Positions 1-10,308 of a DNA stretch of 64,000 bases are shown here, in pieces. The position numbers and the translations under genes are program-made. The notes under the pieces were generated by a model that saw only the letters and a program-made list of their open reading frames with translations, was not told the origin of the DNA and made no database searches. The stretch's first letter is position 1. Each line of letters starts with the position of its first letter. This DNA is from Cyanodermella asteris (lineage: Eukaryota > Ascomycota > Lecanoromycetes > Ostropales > Stictidaceae). The DNA is taken from positions 879,662 to 943,661 of the forward strand of contig UYJD01000008.1 of NCBI GenBank assembly GCA_900618795.1. The letters run 5' to 3'.

Positions 1-1470
1 CGAGAAGGGAACTTCTCTGCGACAAAGTTGTCCATTTTGAAGGGTGAGGCGTGGCGGGAGAGGAGCTCGCGGGTGTTGGCGACGAGGAAGCTGAGGGCGG
101 TGGCGGCGGCGGTGGAGAGGGGGTGCTCGTTCTCGCATAGTCCGTATACTTTTGGCAAGTCTTCCAGACGCGTGTTGGGGTTGAGGAGCTGCGGGAGGTT
201 GATGTTGGTGGTGGTGGTAGAGGTGGAGCTGCTGGCGGGGAGAGCACGGAGAGCGGCAGACGCAACTTTGCGAATGTATTTGATGTTCTCGCTTGTGGAG
301 AGTTGTAAGGCGAGGAGGACGGCGTTGGCTGGGTTAGTGTTCAGGGAAAAGCCGTAGCCAAGCAAGACTTTGCAAGTCAGTGAGAGCTCATTTATACTGT
401 TTTCAGGGGGATGGCGTCGACGGGAGTTGTCGTGTGAGTGAACTCACGAACAGGAGACGCACATCACCGTGTCGCTGACAGGAGTTTTGAATACAAGTCT
501 TGCACGAGTCAATATACAACCGATAACACGTCCGCGCGTATACAGCTTGAAATGCTCGCACGACGTATTATGTTGTGATGCGACGTTTGATCAAGGTGGG
601 TGGTGAGGGTTTGGGGCTATCAGGGGAGAAGCTCGAGCACTCACGTTCTGCGTTCGACTTCTGGCCGTAATTATTGAAGACCTCGCATCCCGCCCTAATT
701 TGAGCTCTGTCTTGCACCAACTGTACTGCTCCATCCACTACCCTCCACGTGACCTTCGCATCCGGACTATGATTAGCGAGGTCCAGGACTGGCAACAAGA
801 CCGGGAATGAGCCAGATGGGAGACTGGAGTCACCACCATTGACCAGCGTATGCGGAAAGCAGCGCGACGACAGCACTGTCGCCGCCCATTTATACAGCTC
901 CCACTCGTACCTGTCGATATGAGCACGATGAGCCGGAGCGTGTGCCAGCAGGGCCCGCCTGCTCTCATCAAACTCTGCGTTCCACAACACCTTTCGCTCC
1001 TCCGCTGCATGGTACAGGCCCGTGCCTTTGATGGTGGCTAGTTGTTCGCTTGACCAGTACAAAGGGGTGTCGAAAGGCGGCGGGGACGACGACGACACAG
1101 AGGGTTGAGGCAGCATGTCCACATATGGGTGGAACCAGCATTCAGAGCCTTGCAGGTATGCCTCCATTACGAGAAAGCGGGACAGAACGGTGTTGTCTCT
1201 TGATTCTGCCCATGACGCTGGCCACCACGGAGCAATGCTGTGTATCTGCAAGATTGACAGGACAGTGCTGGTGGGCGTGCTGACGATGGTGATATCCTCA
1301 GATTTCCTCGTTGCCGAGTCGTCGCCCTTCCAGACAAGACAGTGCCCCTTTCCATTGCTCTGTGACCCAATCTCAACGGAAGGATGGAGCCGGCCACCAG
1401 CTTGCTCGAACCATGCCAGCAACCTGGTCGACTTCGAGGCGCTGGAAGCAGAGCCGTGAGGCATTGGCAT
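1..1470 (-). CDS. SET-domain protein methyltransferase (SETD/Rubisco LSMT-like), 3' end outside window
   Basis: Likely a protein-lysine methyltransferase of the SETD3/SETD6/Rubisco-LSMT type, which methylates non-histone proteins. Exon 1 (1470 to 645) carries the SET hallmarks: DLANHSPDAKVTW near residue 233 (the family's D-x-x-NH motif) and NNYGQKSNAE near residue 265 (the YG-K-N-E motif). A GTGAGT donor follows at 644-643. Exon 2 resumes at 367 after an AAG acceptor and reads LLLGYGFSLNTNPANAV, the family's usual continuation. The splice restores frame (C + TC = Leu). The intron would be 277 bp, long for this genome. The chosen start (1470) precedes the conserved LLAWFEQAGGRLHP segment; an in-frame upstream start at 1563 is possible. 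The C-terminal substrate-binding domain continues beyond base 1. Substrate unknown. Confidence 0.85.
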
Positions 1471-4400
1471 TCGGGATCGCCAGCAGGGCTGAGACCAGTA
1501 GCGCAGAGAGGAGGGAGGCCAGCCGAGTTGACAGCCTGAGCCCGACGGAGTTGGTCGTGACAAGGGAGTGTGGGTACGTAGTGTTGACCTAGTTGTACGC
1601 CGGCTTCTTCAAGATCTTGCGGCGATGACTTTATGCCCCTGATAGCAGACCAAAATTCTGGTACAACCGACTCTGTAGTGTATTAGCAGAGGCCCTCGTA
1701 AGGTCCCGGACTAGTCGTAGCATGATTGGGATCCGCGAGGTGGTAGTTCAGTATCCCGTAGAAATACCCGTGGCCGTCCTGGGCGTGCATGTCTAGATGC
1801 TGATTCGGGAGGCGACATGAGGCTGCTGTTTCATAGACATGCCGCACTGTCGCCGCGCCGAGCCCATCTCATCACCAACACCATCACGCTTTGCCACCCC
1901 ACGCACGACGCCACAGCATGGATCAAGAACTCCTGCGGACAACCAAACATAACCGTTTCTATCGGTTCAAATGTTCAGGTCATCATCAGCCAGACGGACA
2001 GGCGACAAAGTCAGCAGCTGGCTGACCAAGACTGTTCGGCCGCATCTCCCACGACACCGGCCAATCCCCGCTCCACGAGACGAAGGAAAAAACTCAAACG
2101 AGTCAAGGCACATCACAGGCATACAAGATCTGCTCAAAAATCCAAAAGGACCTCTGCCATGGCCGACTTCCTCGCAGCGAGACGCAAAGCGCCCACAAGA
2201 GGAGGACGGGAGGACGGAGGGGCACAACACTGCCCACAGCTTGCAAAAACCAATCAATCTTGGCCATACCAGCTGCGGTCCTGGTCGCAACAGCAAACAG
2301 ACGGCACAATGTGTTCGAGCGTTGTCCCCGAAAGGACACAACGTCTGCGACGACGAGAGGAAAAAGACGGACTCTGTGCAAATGCACCGAGCACCGCGGG
2401 CGACTGCCGGTGGCAAGGCAGACAAGGCACAAACAGCTCAGTATCTCCCACATCACATCTCCGAGCGAACTCGTGACAGCGCTGATAATCTCATATATAT
2501 AAGGTCAATTCCCGCCGGCTGCAGACCTTTCATCAAGGGCGCCGGCGGAAAGAGGGGGGCAAACAAATGTAAGTAAGAAGCCGTGGTTGGTCCCAGGCGG
2601 GTACTTACATCTCTACTGTCCATTCGGGCTGTCTTATTGCAGCACGTACCTCGTACGAAGTGTCTCACAATCCTTGCAAAGCATGACCTCTTCCCGAGAT
2701 GCATCGAACAACAAAAGGACTGCAATGGGTCCTGATTTTGCAGATCGGATCGTCGAACTATCTTTGGGATTGAAAACTTGATGGCGTCTTGACTTACTGT
2801 TTGATTTTGAACTGTCGTCTTTCCCAGCAAGCGTTCTCTGCCAGTTTTTGCTCGTTCAACGAAGTTGTAAGACTGTCGGCCTGTCAACCTGTGAAAGTTC
2901 AGCCTCGACGCCGAGGCCGCCACCGCTTCGACGACGTGGTTGGGCTTGTCCACGTTACCAGATCGTCGCGGACACGGACCTTAGCTTCTTTACAAGCTCA
3001 GGGTCTGTCGGAAGCTGACATCGCCAAGGGCCGGTGGGATGTTCACGTATACACCGCTTTGCCGGGCAGGCTGCAAGCGATGCCTATCACTTGATGCGTT
3101 GTCGATCGCTCGAATAGTATTGGCTGTGCGAAGCGCGATCTGTCGTTCTGGAAATGTTGATAAGGCTCGTGATGCGATGATCCGAAGCCAAATATTGTTC
3201 TAAGAGATTGTGTATATTTCGAAATGGTGTCAGCAGACGTCAGAAGATTACTGTTCCGACTGTCAATGTGGGCGTTCCATTAGCTCGAGCCTCCGTGCTT
3301 GGATGACAACATTTGGTGAGAATCATGCCGAGGCCACCAGTTCCGCCAGCCCACGACTCTGGATGCATCACACATCGGGTTTCGACAACACGCGTATTGG
3401 ATTGGTTGCTTGTGCGATGAGCTACAACAAGAATCTCGCCATCTTTCAAGATGGCTAGGGTCAAGCATGGTGTATTAAACAAGCTGTGGTCGAGTCTCCG
3501 CCCCGGGCAGGCCGAGAGACTTTTCGAGGGGTACGGCATGATCGTGTGCTGACCGTTCCCCACCAACGCTTCTGTGCTGCCACTTGTGTGATGAGAAGAC
3601 GCGAGGCTGGCAAAGAGACCGGCCCCTCATAAGAGATGTGTCAAATGTGTCCAGGCACACGTTATCTGCTGCAGGGCTTCTTGGAATTTGAAGTGTATTG
3701 TCGCGACCGTTACAGAACAGCCATGCGCCATACTTCTGTGCGCGGTGACATCAGGCAAGCAGAGTAATATGCAGTATCAACAAGTAGCACCTGAACTCGG
3801 CTGTTTCTGTATTGCCAGAAGCCGTTCTTCGCTCGTTTTCGCCATACCCGCTGGAGGGCGCCGGTTGACACATGTTATCTGATCTGCCACAGTCCAAGGT
3901 GGCTTCAAGGCTTGAACAAGTGGTGACAGGAGTCGGCTCAGACATTCGATGTTTCTTTCCTTTGCCGCTTGCAAAGGCAAATCTCTTCTCGGGTGCGATT
4001 TCCTGCAGGTCATGTCGGCCGCTCATCAATGCCAGAAGAATCTTCCAATTTTTAGAAACAGTTACGAGTTGAGAGTCGCACGCTCAGATCCCTGCGGACC
4101 GTGAGGCAGGGCCCGAACAAGGACAGGGCTGTGGGGTGTGCTTGATCAAGCTCCAGCCCACAGTGAGGCTGGCGCCACGCCATTCGTCAGGGCTGCTGAT
4201 GCAGGGCGACATCATACCGCCGCCCACGCTATCGAGCAGGCAAAAGCCAAAGCCGAAAAATACCTTTAGCTTCTAGCTGTCAAAGCGGGTCGTCCGAAGA
4301 CTCGTCGACCGTCACCGGACGACACTTTGGAGACGCTGCGTCACGGCCCCTGAGTAAAGTTTCGTTCTCGGCGCGATGGTGTTCAGCCGCACGGGGCAGT

Positions 4401-6119
4401 TCTTATGAGCCCTCCCAACCTCCCCGGGACCTCGCTAGGTTGAAAGGGCGCCGGGTTTCGGTGTTTGCTGAGGGGCAGAGGTAGTATCTGGGCGTTCAGG
4501 AACCTACCCACCATGGACAACCGGACAGACATGTCCAGAGTTGTGGTGTCGAGGGCATGCGCCAAGCTGGCCACAGCTAAGGTCAGTCGGGCGTGCTGTG
4601 GTTCAGGCCATTTCGGCGGGACAGGTCGGCGGGAACAGTGGTCTTGAGCCTGCCGATCCCAGCACCCCTGGCCGTGATGATGCTCGTTTTCTCGTGCCCT
4701 GTCGTCAGTCAGCAGCTCTCTCTGGTGGCCGTCCAGGTCTGTCTCTGGCCCTCTGAAGCAAGCCCGCGCTGGACTTTGGGTGCTCGGCTCTGGCCTCTGC
4801 CCTCTGAAGCGCCTCTGCCGTCTCACGACTGCTTGAGCAATGGCAGAGCAGATTTGACGGCTGCAGAAGGAACGTTGAACGGGGTAAAGTCAGAGAAAGA
4901 CTTGGAGCGATGACATAGTGTGTGAGGTCAACGGGGTCCAAGCTGGCAGACTTCACCTCCCGCTCCCCCAGCCTACCGCCGGCATAGCACGTGTGCTACT
5001 TTTCCTGCTAACTCGGAGGACAGCTGTCGACCGGCGAGCAGAGCGTGAGCGGAATCTGGCCTAGTAAGTACTGTTGTCGAGTCAAGGGGTGCGACTGGCG
5101 GAGGGGCTGCGAACCAGGGCGAAGAGAACACGCATCACAAAGCAGACTGCCGCACGAGAATCGGAGTCTGAAACTATCCTGGGCGGCTCATCGCGTGGCA
5201 GAGAGTGACGGGGCAGCATGTGCGTGCTACGCTCAGTCGCCGTTGCTGCTGCTCTGCATTGGGTGACTGGGCTCTGCGCTGGTTTGAGCTCGCCTGGTCC
5301 AGTCTGGGAGTCTGGGGTGCAGAGGCAGAGAGAAGATTGCATTCTCGTGCCTTGCACGCCTACAGCAGACTAGACTAGACGGGCAGCCCCTCCGCTGTCG
5401 ATGCCATCGACTCTCCAATCCGGCATCATCCTACTGATTATATGCCCACCTCTCAGATAGAACTTCTACGCCTCTTCCATTGCAAACCTGCTGGACCCCT
5501 CGAGCCACCGCATCTCACACTGCCATTCGCAGTCCGAGTCCCTGCTTGCTAGGGTAAGCAAACGCCCCTCCCCTCCCCTCCTCCTGATCTCCTCCCCGTG
5601 TCTCTGGTTGGCGAGAGTGATCTTGTCTCCGGCTTGCAACGCTTCACGATACCCTCCCCTACATCATCGCGAGCCTCGAACGCTCCCGAAACGGTCAGCG
5701 ACCTCGCTGGCGTCAGTCTGCGGCAAGGGTCATCGCTGAGGCGGGCCTTGATCCTATTCACCCGAGCCCATTCGTGACTCCCAATTGCCGTCCGCCCCAC
5801 TAAAACTGCTTGAAGCCGGCGTCTCTGACGAAACCTGAGAGCCAAACTGGCGGATGGGGCAGTCCCTGGCTCCGTAGGCACCTCGTTACTGCGATCACCA
5901 GCAACGATACCCATCACCCACGGTATAAGTCCATCGTGGATCCGGACCCTTTGCGCCCCATCATTCGAACTTGCCATACACATCATTTACAGTGACCATC
6001 CTCGTCAAATCATCGCGGTCACACGACGGTCTACACATTTTTCTGAAAGCACAGACATCTGACGAAGCATAGGCCGAGAGTGACGCTTTAAGAAACGATC
6101 ATCAGAGGACCCCTCCATC
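1471..6119. other. Gene-poor 4.6-kb interval
   Basis: No convincing gene. Several overlapping ORFs of 100-220 codons lie on both strands at 1.8-2.6 kb, but they are rich in Arg/His/Cys/Gln and match no family I know. A TATA-like box (about 2494) followed by a possible spliced leader is listed separately. A pyrimidine-rich tract at about 5555-5600 may belong to the ypd1 promoter or leader. A GATA-type site (TTATCTGAT, 3875-3883) is present, but no gene lies next to it. Confidence 0.5.
2494..2781 (+). other. Possible short spliced transcript (TATA box, intron-like segment, 32-codon ORF)
   Basis: A TATATATAA box at about 2494-2502 is followed by a GTAAGT donor at 2569 and a TTATTGCAG acceptor ending at 2642. 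A 32-codon ORF (2683-2781, starting MTSSRD) follows. These could be parts of a small gene or a non-coding RNA. Each signal is short and could occur by chance, and the peptide has no recognisable feature. Confidence 0.15.
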
Positions 6120-6738
6120 ATGCCCAGCCAATCCGTAAGTCGAGCCTCCTTGACCACTTTCAATTTCCTCGAGTTCATCACAACAGTGCCCACAACCATC
6201 ACCAAATTCGAGCATGGGTTTGGCTGACCGGAAGACCACAGGACGATAAGACGTTGCAGCCTGACTATGGCGATGTGATCGACAAGAACACCTTTGAGCA
6301 GATCCTGGAGATGGACGACGAGGATGACGATGAACGCGAATTCTCCAGCAGCATCGTCAGTGGATTCTTTGACCAGGCCGTGGCGACTTTTGATGACATG
6401 GAAGCCGCCTTGTAAGTCTATCAACACACCAGTTCCTCTCCTCGTGCCATCATACAACATGAATAGTTGCTCACAATCGGGTCAGGACTGCCAAGGATCT
6501 GAAGAAGCTCAGCAATCTGGGACATTTCTTGAAGGGAAGCTCTGCAACTCTCGGTCTGACTAAGGTTCAGAAGGGATGCGAGAAGATCCAGCATTATGGT
6601 GCGAACCAGAACGATGAAGGAAACCCTTCCACCGAACCGGACGACAAACAGCTCGATAAGATCGCTGAGGTGCTCAAGCAGGTGCGCAAGGACTACGCCG
6701 AGGCAGAACGTCGCTTGAAAGACTTCTATGGCTTTTAG
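6120..6738 (+). CDS. ypd1: Histidine-containing phosphotransfer protein (Ypd1-like)
   Basis: HPt protein that relays phosphate from hybrid histidine kinases to the response regulators Ssk1 and Skn7, upstream of the HOG MAPK osmostress pathway. It acts in both cytosol and nucleus. Exons are 6120-6134, 6242-6411 and 6486-6738, giving 145 residues. The first exon encodes only MPSQS. Both introns have GT(A)AGT donors and CAG acceptors and keep frame. The HPt signature LGHFLKGSSATLG contains the phospho-accepting histidine at about residue 75. The flanking acidic helix (EMDDEDDDEREF) and the C-terminal helices (to KDFYGF) match the four-helix bundle of the family. Fungi usually carry a single HPt gene, so this is probably the only one. 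The length is in the range of fungal Ypd1 proteins. Confidence 0.95.
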
Positions 6739-7578
6739 AATCCTTCTGGCTGGGCAAGATGGCGGTACAAAGGAGATTCTGAGTGCCGGAAGATCGGGAC
6801 GGAATGACTGACGGCCTTTTGCTCCCTCGACGACAGACAACCATATTACCAGGCTGGTGGGCCATGGTGGCCGTGTGATGAGCCGTGCATCACTCTTCAG
6901 ACCTAACGGAGCGTCCGCTTGGCATCTTGCTGCATTGCTTATACTGAAGATATCGTGCTGCACTCGGAAGCTGGTAGATAGTCGGCCAAACATTCCTTTG
7001 ATTCATGGGCCATCTGGAATGGGTGTGCCGTGCATGCATGGCTGTTTGCAAGCAGAAATGAAAAGCATCTTTAATCAATGTCGTCGCCAATTGCACCCTC
7101 GGCCGTACTGTTCACGACCGTGGGGATGATGTCGCAGCGGCATGGGTAGATATCATCATTATACTCTGTCAGCACCACAAGCCCATTGAACCCAGGGATA
7201 CTATTATCGTCCAGGAACGACACCACCCGACTGTTAGGAGAATCCATGAGGCTGCGTAGTATGACCGAGGACATGTCTTGAGTACGACTCGGAGAAAGAT
7301 TCGAAGTGGTGTGATAAGACTGGTCTGCAGTACAGCAATTCAGCCTTGGAAGGTAATCAGGTCGGAAGGAGATGATAGTTAGACCTATCGCACAGCAATA
7401 AATAGACAGACCGAACAAGGCCGCTCAGACAGTCTTGTTTGGCATGTTTGATCGACGTCGACGTGCAAAGTAAGCACGCGAGAACTGGTAAGATAATCCT
7501 CACCCAAACTCTAAAACCCGAGCTGTCCAAACTCTCTTCCCTACACCCCAGCCAACCCCAAGCAAGCTCACCAACAGC
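6739..7578. other. Intergenic, ypd1 to 2H-phosphoesterase
   Basis: 840 bp with no recognised gene. A 115-codon minus-strand ORF (7071-7418) has a reasonable composition but no domain I recognise. The distal part probably holds the promoter of the gene at 7579. Confidence 0.4.
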
Positions 7579-9129
7579 ATGCCAACAAAGCCCAGGAAAC
7601 CTCCCCTCACCCATTTCCTATGTATACCACTAGTGACCAACTCCTCTGCCCCTCAGTGGCAAGCCTCCCTGGACCGATTTAGACTCGATGCTACGGCTCC
7701 GACAAAAGCTGCACCGGCCTCTGCTACTACTACAATTGCAACAAGCGGCCAGGAATCAACGATTGCAAGTCGGAGCACTGGGGATCCACATGGCTCAGCA
7801 CCGTGCGATATAGTTGGCAACGCTGCTGCAATTGGTGCCCTGGCCTCAGGAAGCACCTCCGCCGACGGGGCCCAGACCGCGGTCCAAAAGGCAGCGGTGG
7901 GAGCATCGAGTAAAACACCCACCCATGTATCCCGTACTGGGCCGGAGCTAGCACTCACGCCATCAGAGGCCGGTCCTGCAAATGATGCTGAAGGGACGGG
8001 GAATGCCGTTGCTGTGAAGACCCCGATGGTCGGTCTTCCGCCCAAGGCCATCAGACCGCTGCACAGCATCCATTTGACGCTCGGGGTCATGAGCTTGGGG
8101 AATGCCGAAAGACTGGAGGAGGCGAAGAGGACTTTGGAGGGACTGGACGTTCTGAGCATGCTAGGCAGGCAGTTGGATGGTGAGTTTTGAGTTCGTTTCC
8201 TCGTGTGTCATCCTTGGGCTCGTGTTTCGGACTTGGGAAGGATGGAGGTATGAATCAGCAATTGGCATACCTCGTATCAGTTACCCTGGTTCACCATGAC
8301 TTTATTTCGTACCGCTATTGCAAGGTCTGATTTAAGGTTATCTCGGGTCAGGGATTGGCAATGCTCACGCGCCTGGGTGGATACCTGCTTGACGCTTGAC
8401 AGCCGGAACCATCGGCGTGGGTTCTGCCTAGCGTTGCCCCTATTCTTGGGTCTTTTTCCTACAGCTCCCGTTTTGCTCTACGGTATGCCGAAGTTATGAT
8501 TGCGGAAGATAATGACTGTTTCCAACATAGGTGGTCATCCTGCATCTGGATCAACCAGGCCTGCTGACCCTCTGAGGCTGACCATGAAGTCTCTCCTTCC
8601 AATGCAATCTGCCCACTCGACATCCGTCCTATACACACATCCCCATGAACTGACTGGCCGGCTACTCCCATTCTGCCAAGCTCTCCGCCAGACTTTCGCG
8701 GATAAGGATCTACTCATAGATGAAGGTAGGGATCTCAAGCTACACGCTACAGTGATGAACACACTACAAGCGAAGTCCCAATACAAAAAGTCAAGAACGA
8801 AAGCGAAAAAGCTCCCTCCTGGCTGGGGTCGCGCTGGGGGAAACGATACAAATCCGGCCCGTGAGAAAAATGCACGGTTGATGGCTGAGCCGGCGAACGA
8901 GGACGCGGCTACGGGGAACGGGGCAGATGCGAGTGATGGCGAAGAACACCCCATGACGATCTCAAGTCGAGGTAAGATCGATGCTCGGTGGCTGATAGAC
9001 AGGTGGAAAGACCACGTTTGGGCAGAGGTCGAGGTTGAGAAAGTGGCCATCTGCGAGATGGGAGCGAAAGCGGACGAGCATGGGGTCGTGAGGTACAAAG
9101 AGGTCGCCGAGATAGCAATTCCAGGATGA
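7579..9129 (+). CDS. 2H phosphoesterase-domain protein (AKAP7/ASCC1-like)
   Basis: Member of the AKAP7-NLS/ASCC1 branch of the 2H phosphoesterase superfamily, which acts on 2'-5' or cyclic phosphodiester bonds in RNA or nucleotides. Exons are 7579-8179 and 8531-9129 (399 residues). The intron has a GTGAGT donor and an ATAG acceptor and restores frame as Gly. Both catalytic H-x-T motifs are visible: HLTLG at about residue 165 and LHATVMN at about residue 272. The N-terminal THFLCIPLV strand and the block LLPMQSAHSTSVLYTHP are typical of the family. A Thr/Ala-rich linker of about 110 residues separates the first strand from the first motif. A basic stretch (KKSRTKAKKLPPGWGR) follows the second motif and could bind RNA or act as a nuclear signal. 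The intron is 351 bp, long for this genome. No KH domain is seen, unlike animal ASCC1. The exact substrate is unknown. Confidence 0.88.
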
Positions 9130-9738
9130 GCGTTGCGGTCGGTTGGCTAGTTACACAGTCTCAGACATGTGTGCGGCGTTGGTGTAACATGCGGTAAAAG
9201 GCCACGAACTGCTCGTGATGGAAGTTTCTTTCGGAAGCTCGTGATGCCGATGCCATGGTGTTGGGCTGTGTGTGCTGTGCTTGCCTGTCGTGCAAAATCA
9301 ATATTGCGGCCCGATGATGCTGTACACATGGAGACCAATTTGGCATCTGTGAGGTTCAGATGAAGACCTGCTCTGAGGCAAATGACCGTCCTTTCGTTCA
9401 GCGACATCAGCAGTGAACTGAGGACCTGGCAACTCACAGTACAAGGTGGGCTGACACGTTTTGATGGCGACACTTCACCACCTACCTTCCTAGCTGAGTC
9501 CGCCAACGCGACTTAATGTATTATTCACGCTACTAATGCAAGTAGACAAACGCGTATCTTTACTGTCACTCACCCAAGCACCTATAGAAAGAAGTACGCG
9601 CGAAACCAGCAATCAAACGAGGTCGCAAAGTACGTGCACAGCGACCTATGTCAGCCCGCTCAAAAATTGACGGTCCGCTGTCAAGTCCATAATTATATAT
9701 TTACATCTTGCACATCAAATCGGCTGTCATGAATTGAT
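9130..9738. other. Intergenic upstream of tRNA-Arg
   Basis: No gene recognised. It contains one copy of a diverged dispersed repeat (about 9556-9660, listed separately) that recurs near 14.3 kb. AT-rich sequence (ATAATTATATATTTA, about 9688-9703) lies just upstream of the tRNA. Confidence 0.4.
9556..9660 (+). repeat. Dispersed repeat, copy 1
   Basis: About 100 bp resemble 14,312-14,420. The best block is 28 bp, 9631-9658 against 14,391-14,418, with 24 identities by eye (TACGTGC-CAGCGACCT core). A second shared patch (CACTCAC-CA--ACCT) lies about 60 bp upstream in both copies. The copy ends about 80 bp before the tRNA. The family is not recognised, and the copies are too diverged to define ends. 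Confidence 0.45.
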
Positions 9739-9859
9739 GGCCGGTTGGCGAAATGGTATCGCGTCGCTCTCCTACTACTGTTGAGCTACCCTCTAAATCT
9801 TCCCCTGGAAACAAAGGGCCGACAAGCGAAGATTGCGGGTTCGAGTCCCGTGCTGGTCG
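9739..9859 (+). tRNA. tRNA-Arg(CCU) with a 49-nt intron
   Basis: The full cloverleaf can be drawn by hand. The acceptor stem is 9739-9745 with 9852-9858, the D-stem GCGA/TCGC, and the anticodon stem TCGCT (9764-9768) with AGCGA (9825-9829). The anticodon is CCT at 9771-9773 and the T-arm is GCGGG-TTCGAGT-CCCGT. The intron, 9775-9823, sits after position 37, the canonical place for nuclear tRNA introns. It contains an AGGG that can pair with the anticodon. The acceptor stem has three G-U pairs. The B-box is GGTTCGAGTCC. A T6 run starts directly after the discriminator base and serves as the Pol III terminator. It decodes AGG arginine codons. Confidence 0.92.
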
Positions 9860-9866
9860 TTTTTTG
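9860..9866 (+). terminator. RNA polymerase III T-run terminator
   Basis: A run of T residues immediately 3' of the tRNA-Arg discriminator base, as expected for Pol III termination. Confidence 0.75.
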
Positions 9867-10308
9867 TCCTTTTGCCCTGCCCGCTTCTCACCGTGGAGTC
9901 AGTCATCTGCGCGTTACTTTGGCTTCGAATAGGCTGAACTGGAACAGGCATGGCTTGGATGGGTTTCTTTTCTTTTTGTGTTTTATTCTAGAGGGGTCTC
10001 GTTTCAGTGCGGATTCTAAATGGAGAGAAGAGACTTGGCGAAATCGGTCGGCATTGGAGCGGGTGGAACACCTGGCGCAGCAATAAAGCGCGAAAGCCAC
10101 CGAGCGAGTCGGATCTTTGATAGAATTCTGTGAAGAATACTACGAAACACGTACCAGATTGAAAAGATTTGAGATCCGTAAAATGCTGATCAATTCGCTG
10201 AGTAAGTCATGGTAGAAACGCCCATAATCATGGCTATGTAATGCCCGCTAAATGCATCAGATATGTCTATTCGCGATCATCGTTCCATGTACAATGTCAT
10301 TTGTCTCA
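9867..10308. other. Intergenic
   Basis: About 440 bp between the tRNA and the 3' end of the minus-strand gene. Nothing recognised. Confidence 0.4.

Noticed and set aside
1817-2576. Overlapping ORFs of 150-219 codons on both strands
   Set aside because: Arg/His/Gln/Cys-rich in every frame, with no domain, no splice logic and no preferred strand.
3875-3883. TTATCTGAT, a match to the iron/GATA-factor consensus
   Set aside because: It lies 13.8 kb from the ferric reductase with no gene beside it. A 9-bp match in 64 kb is expected by chance.
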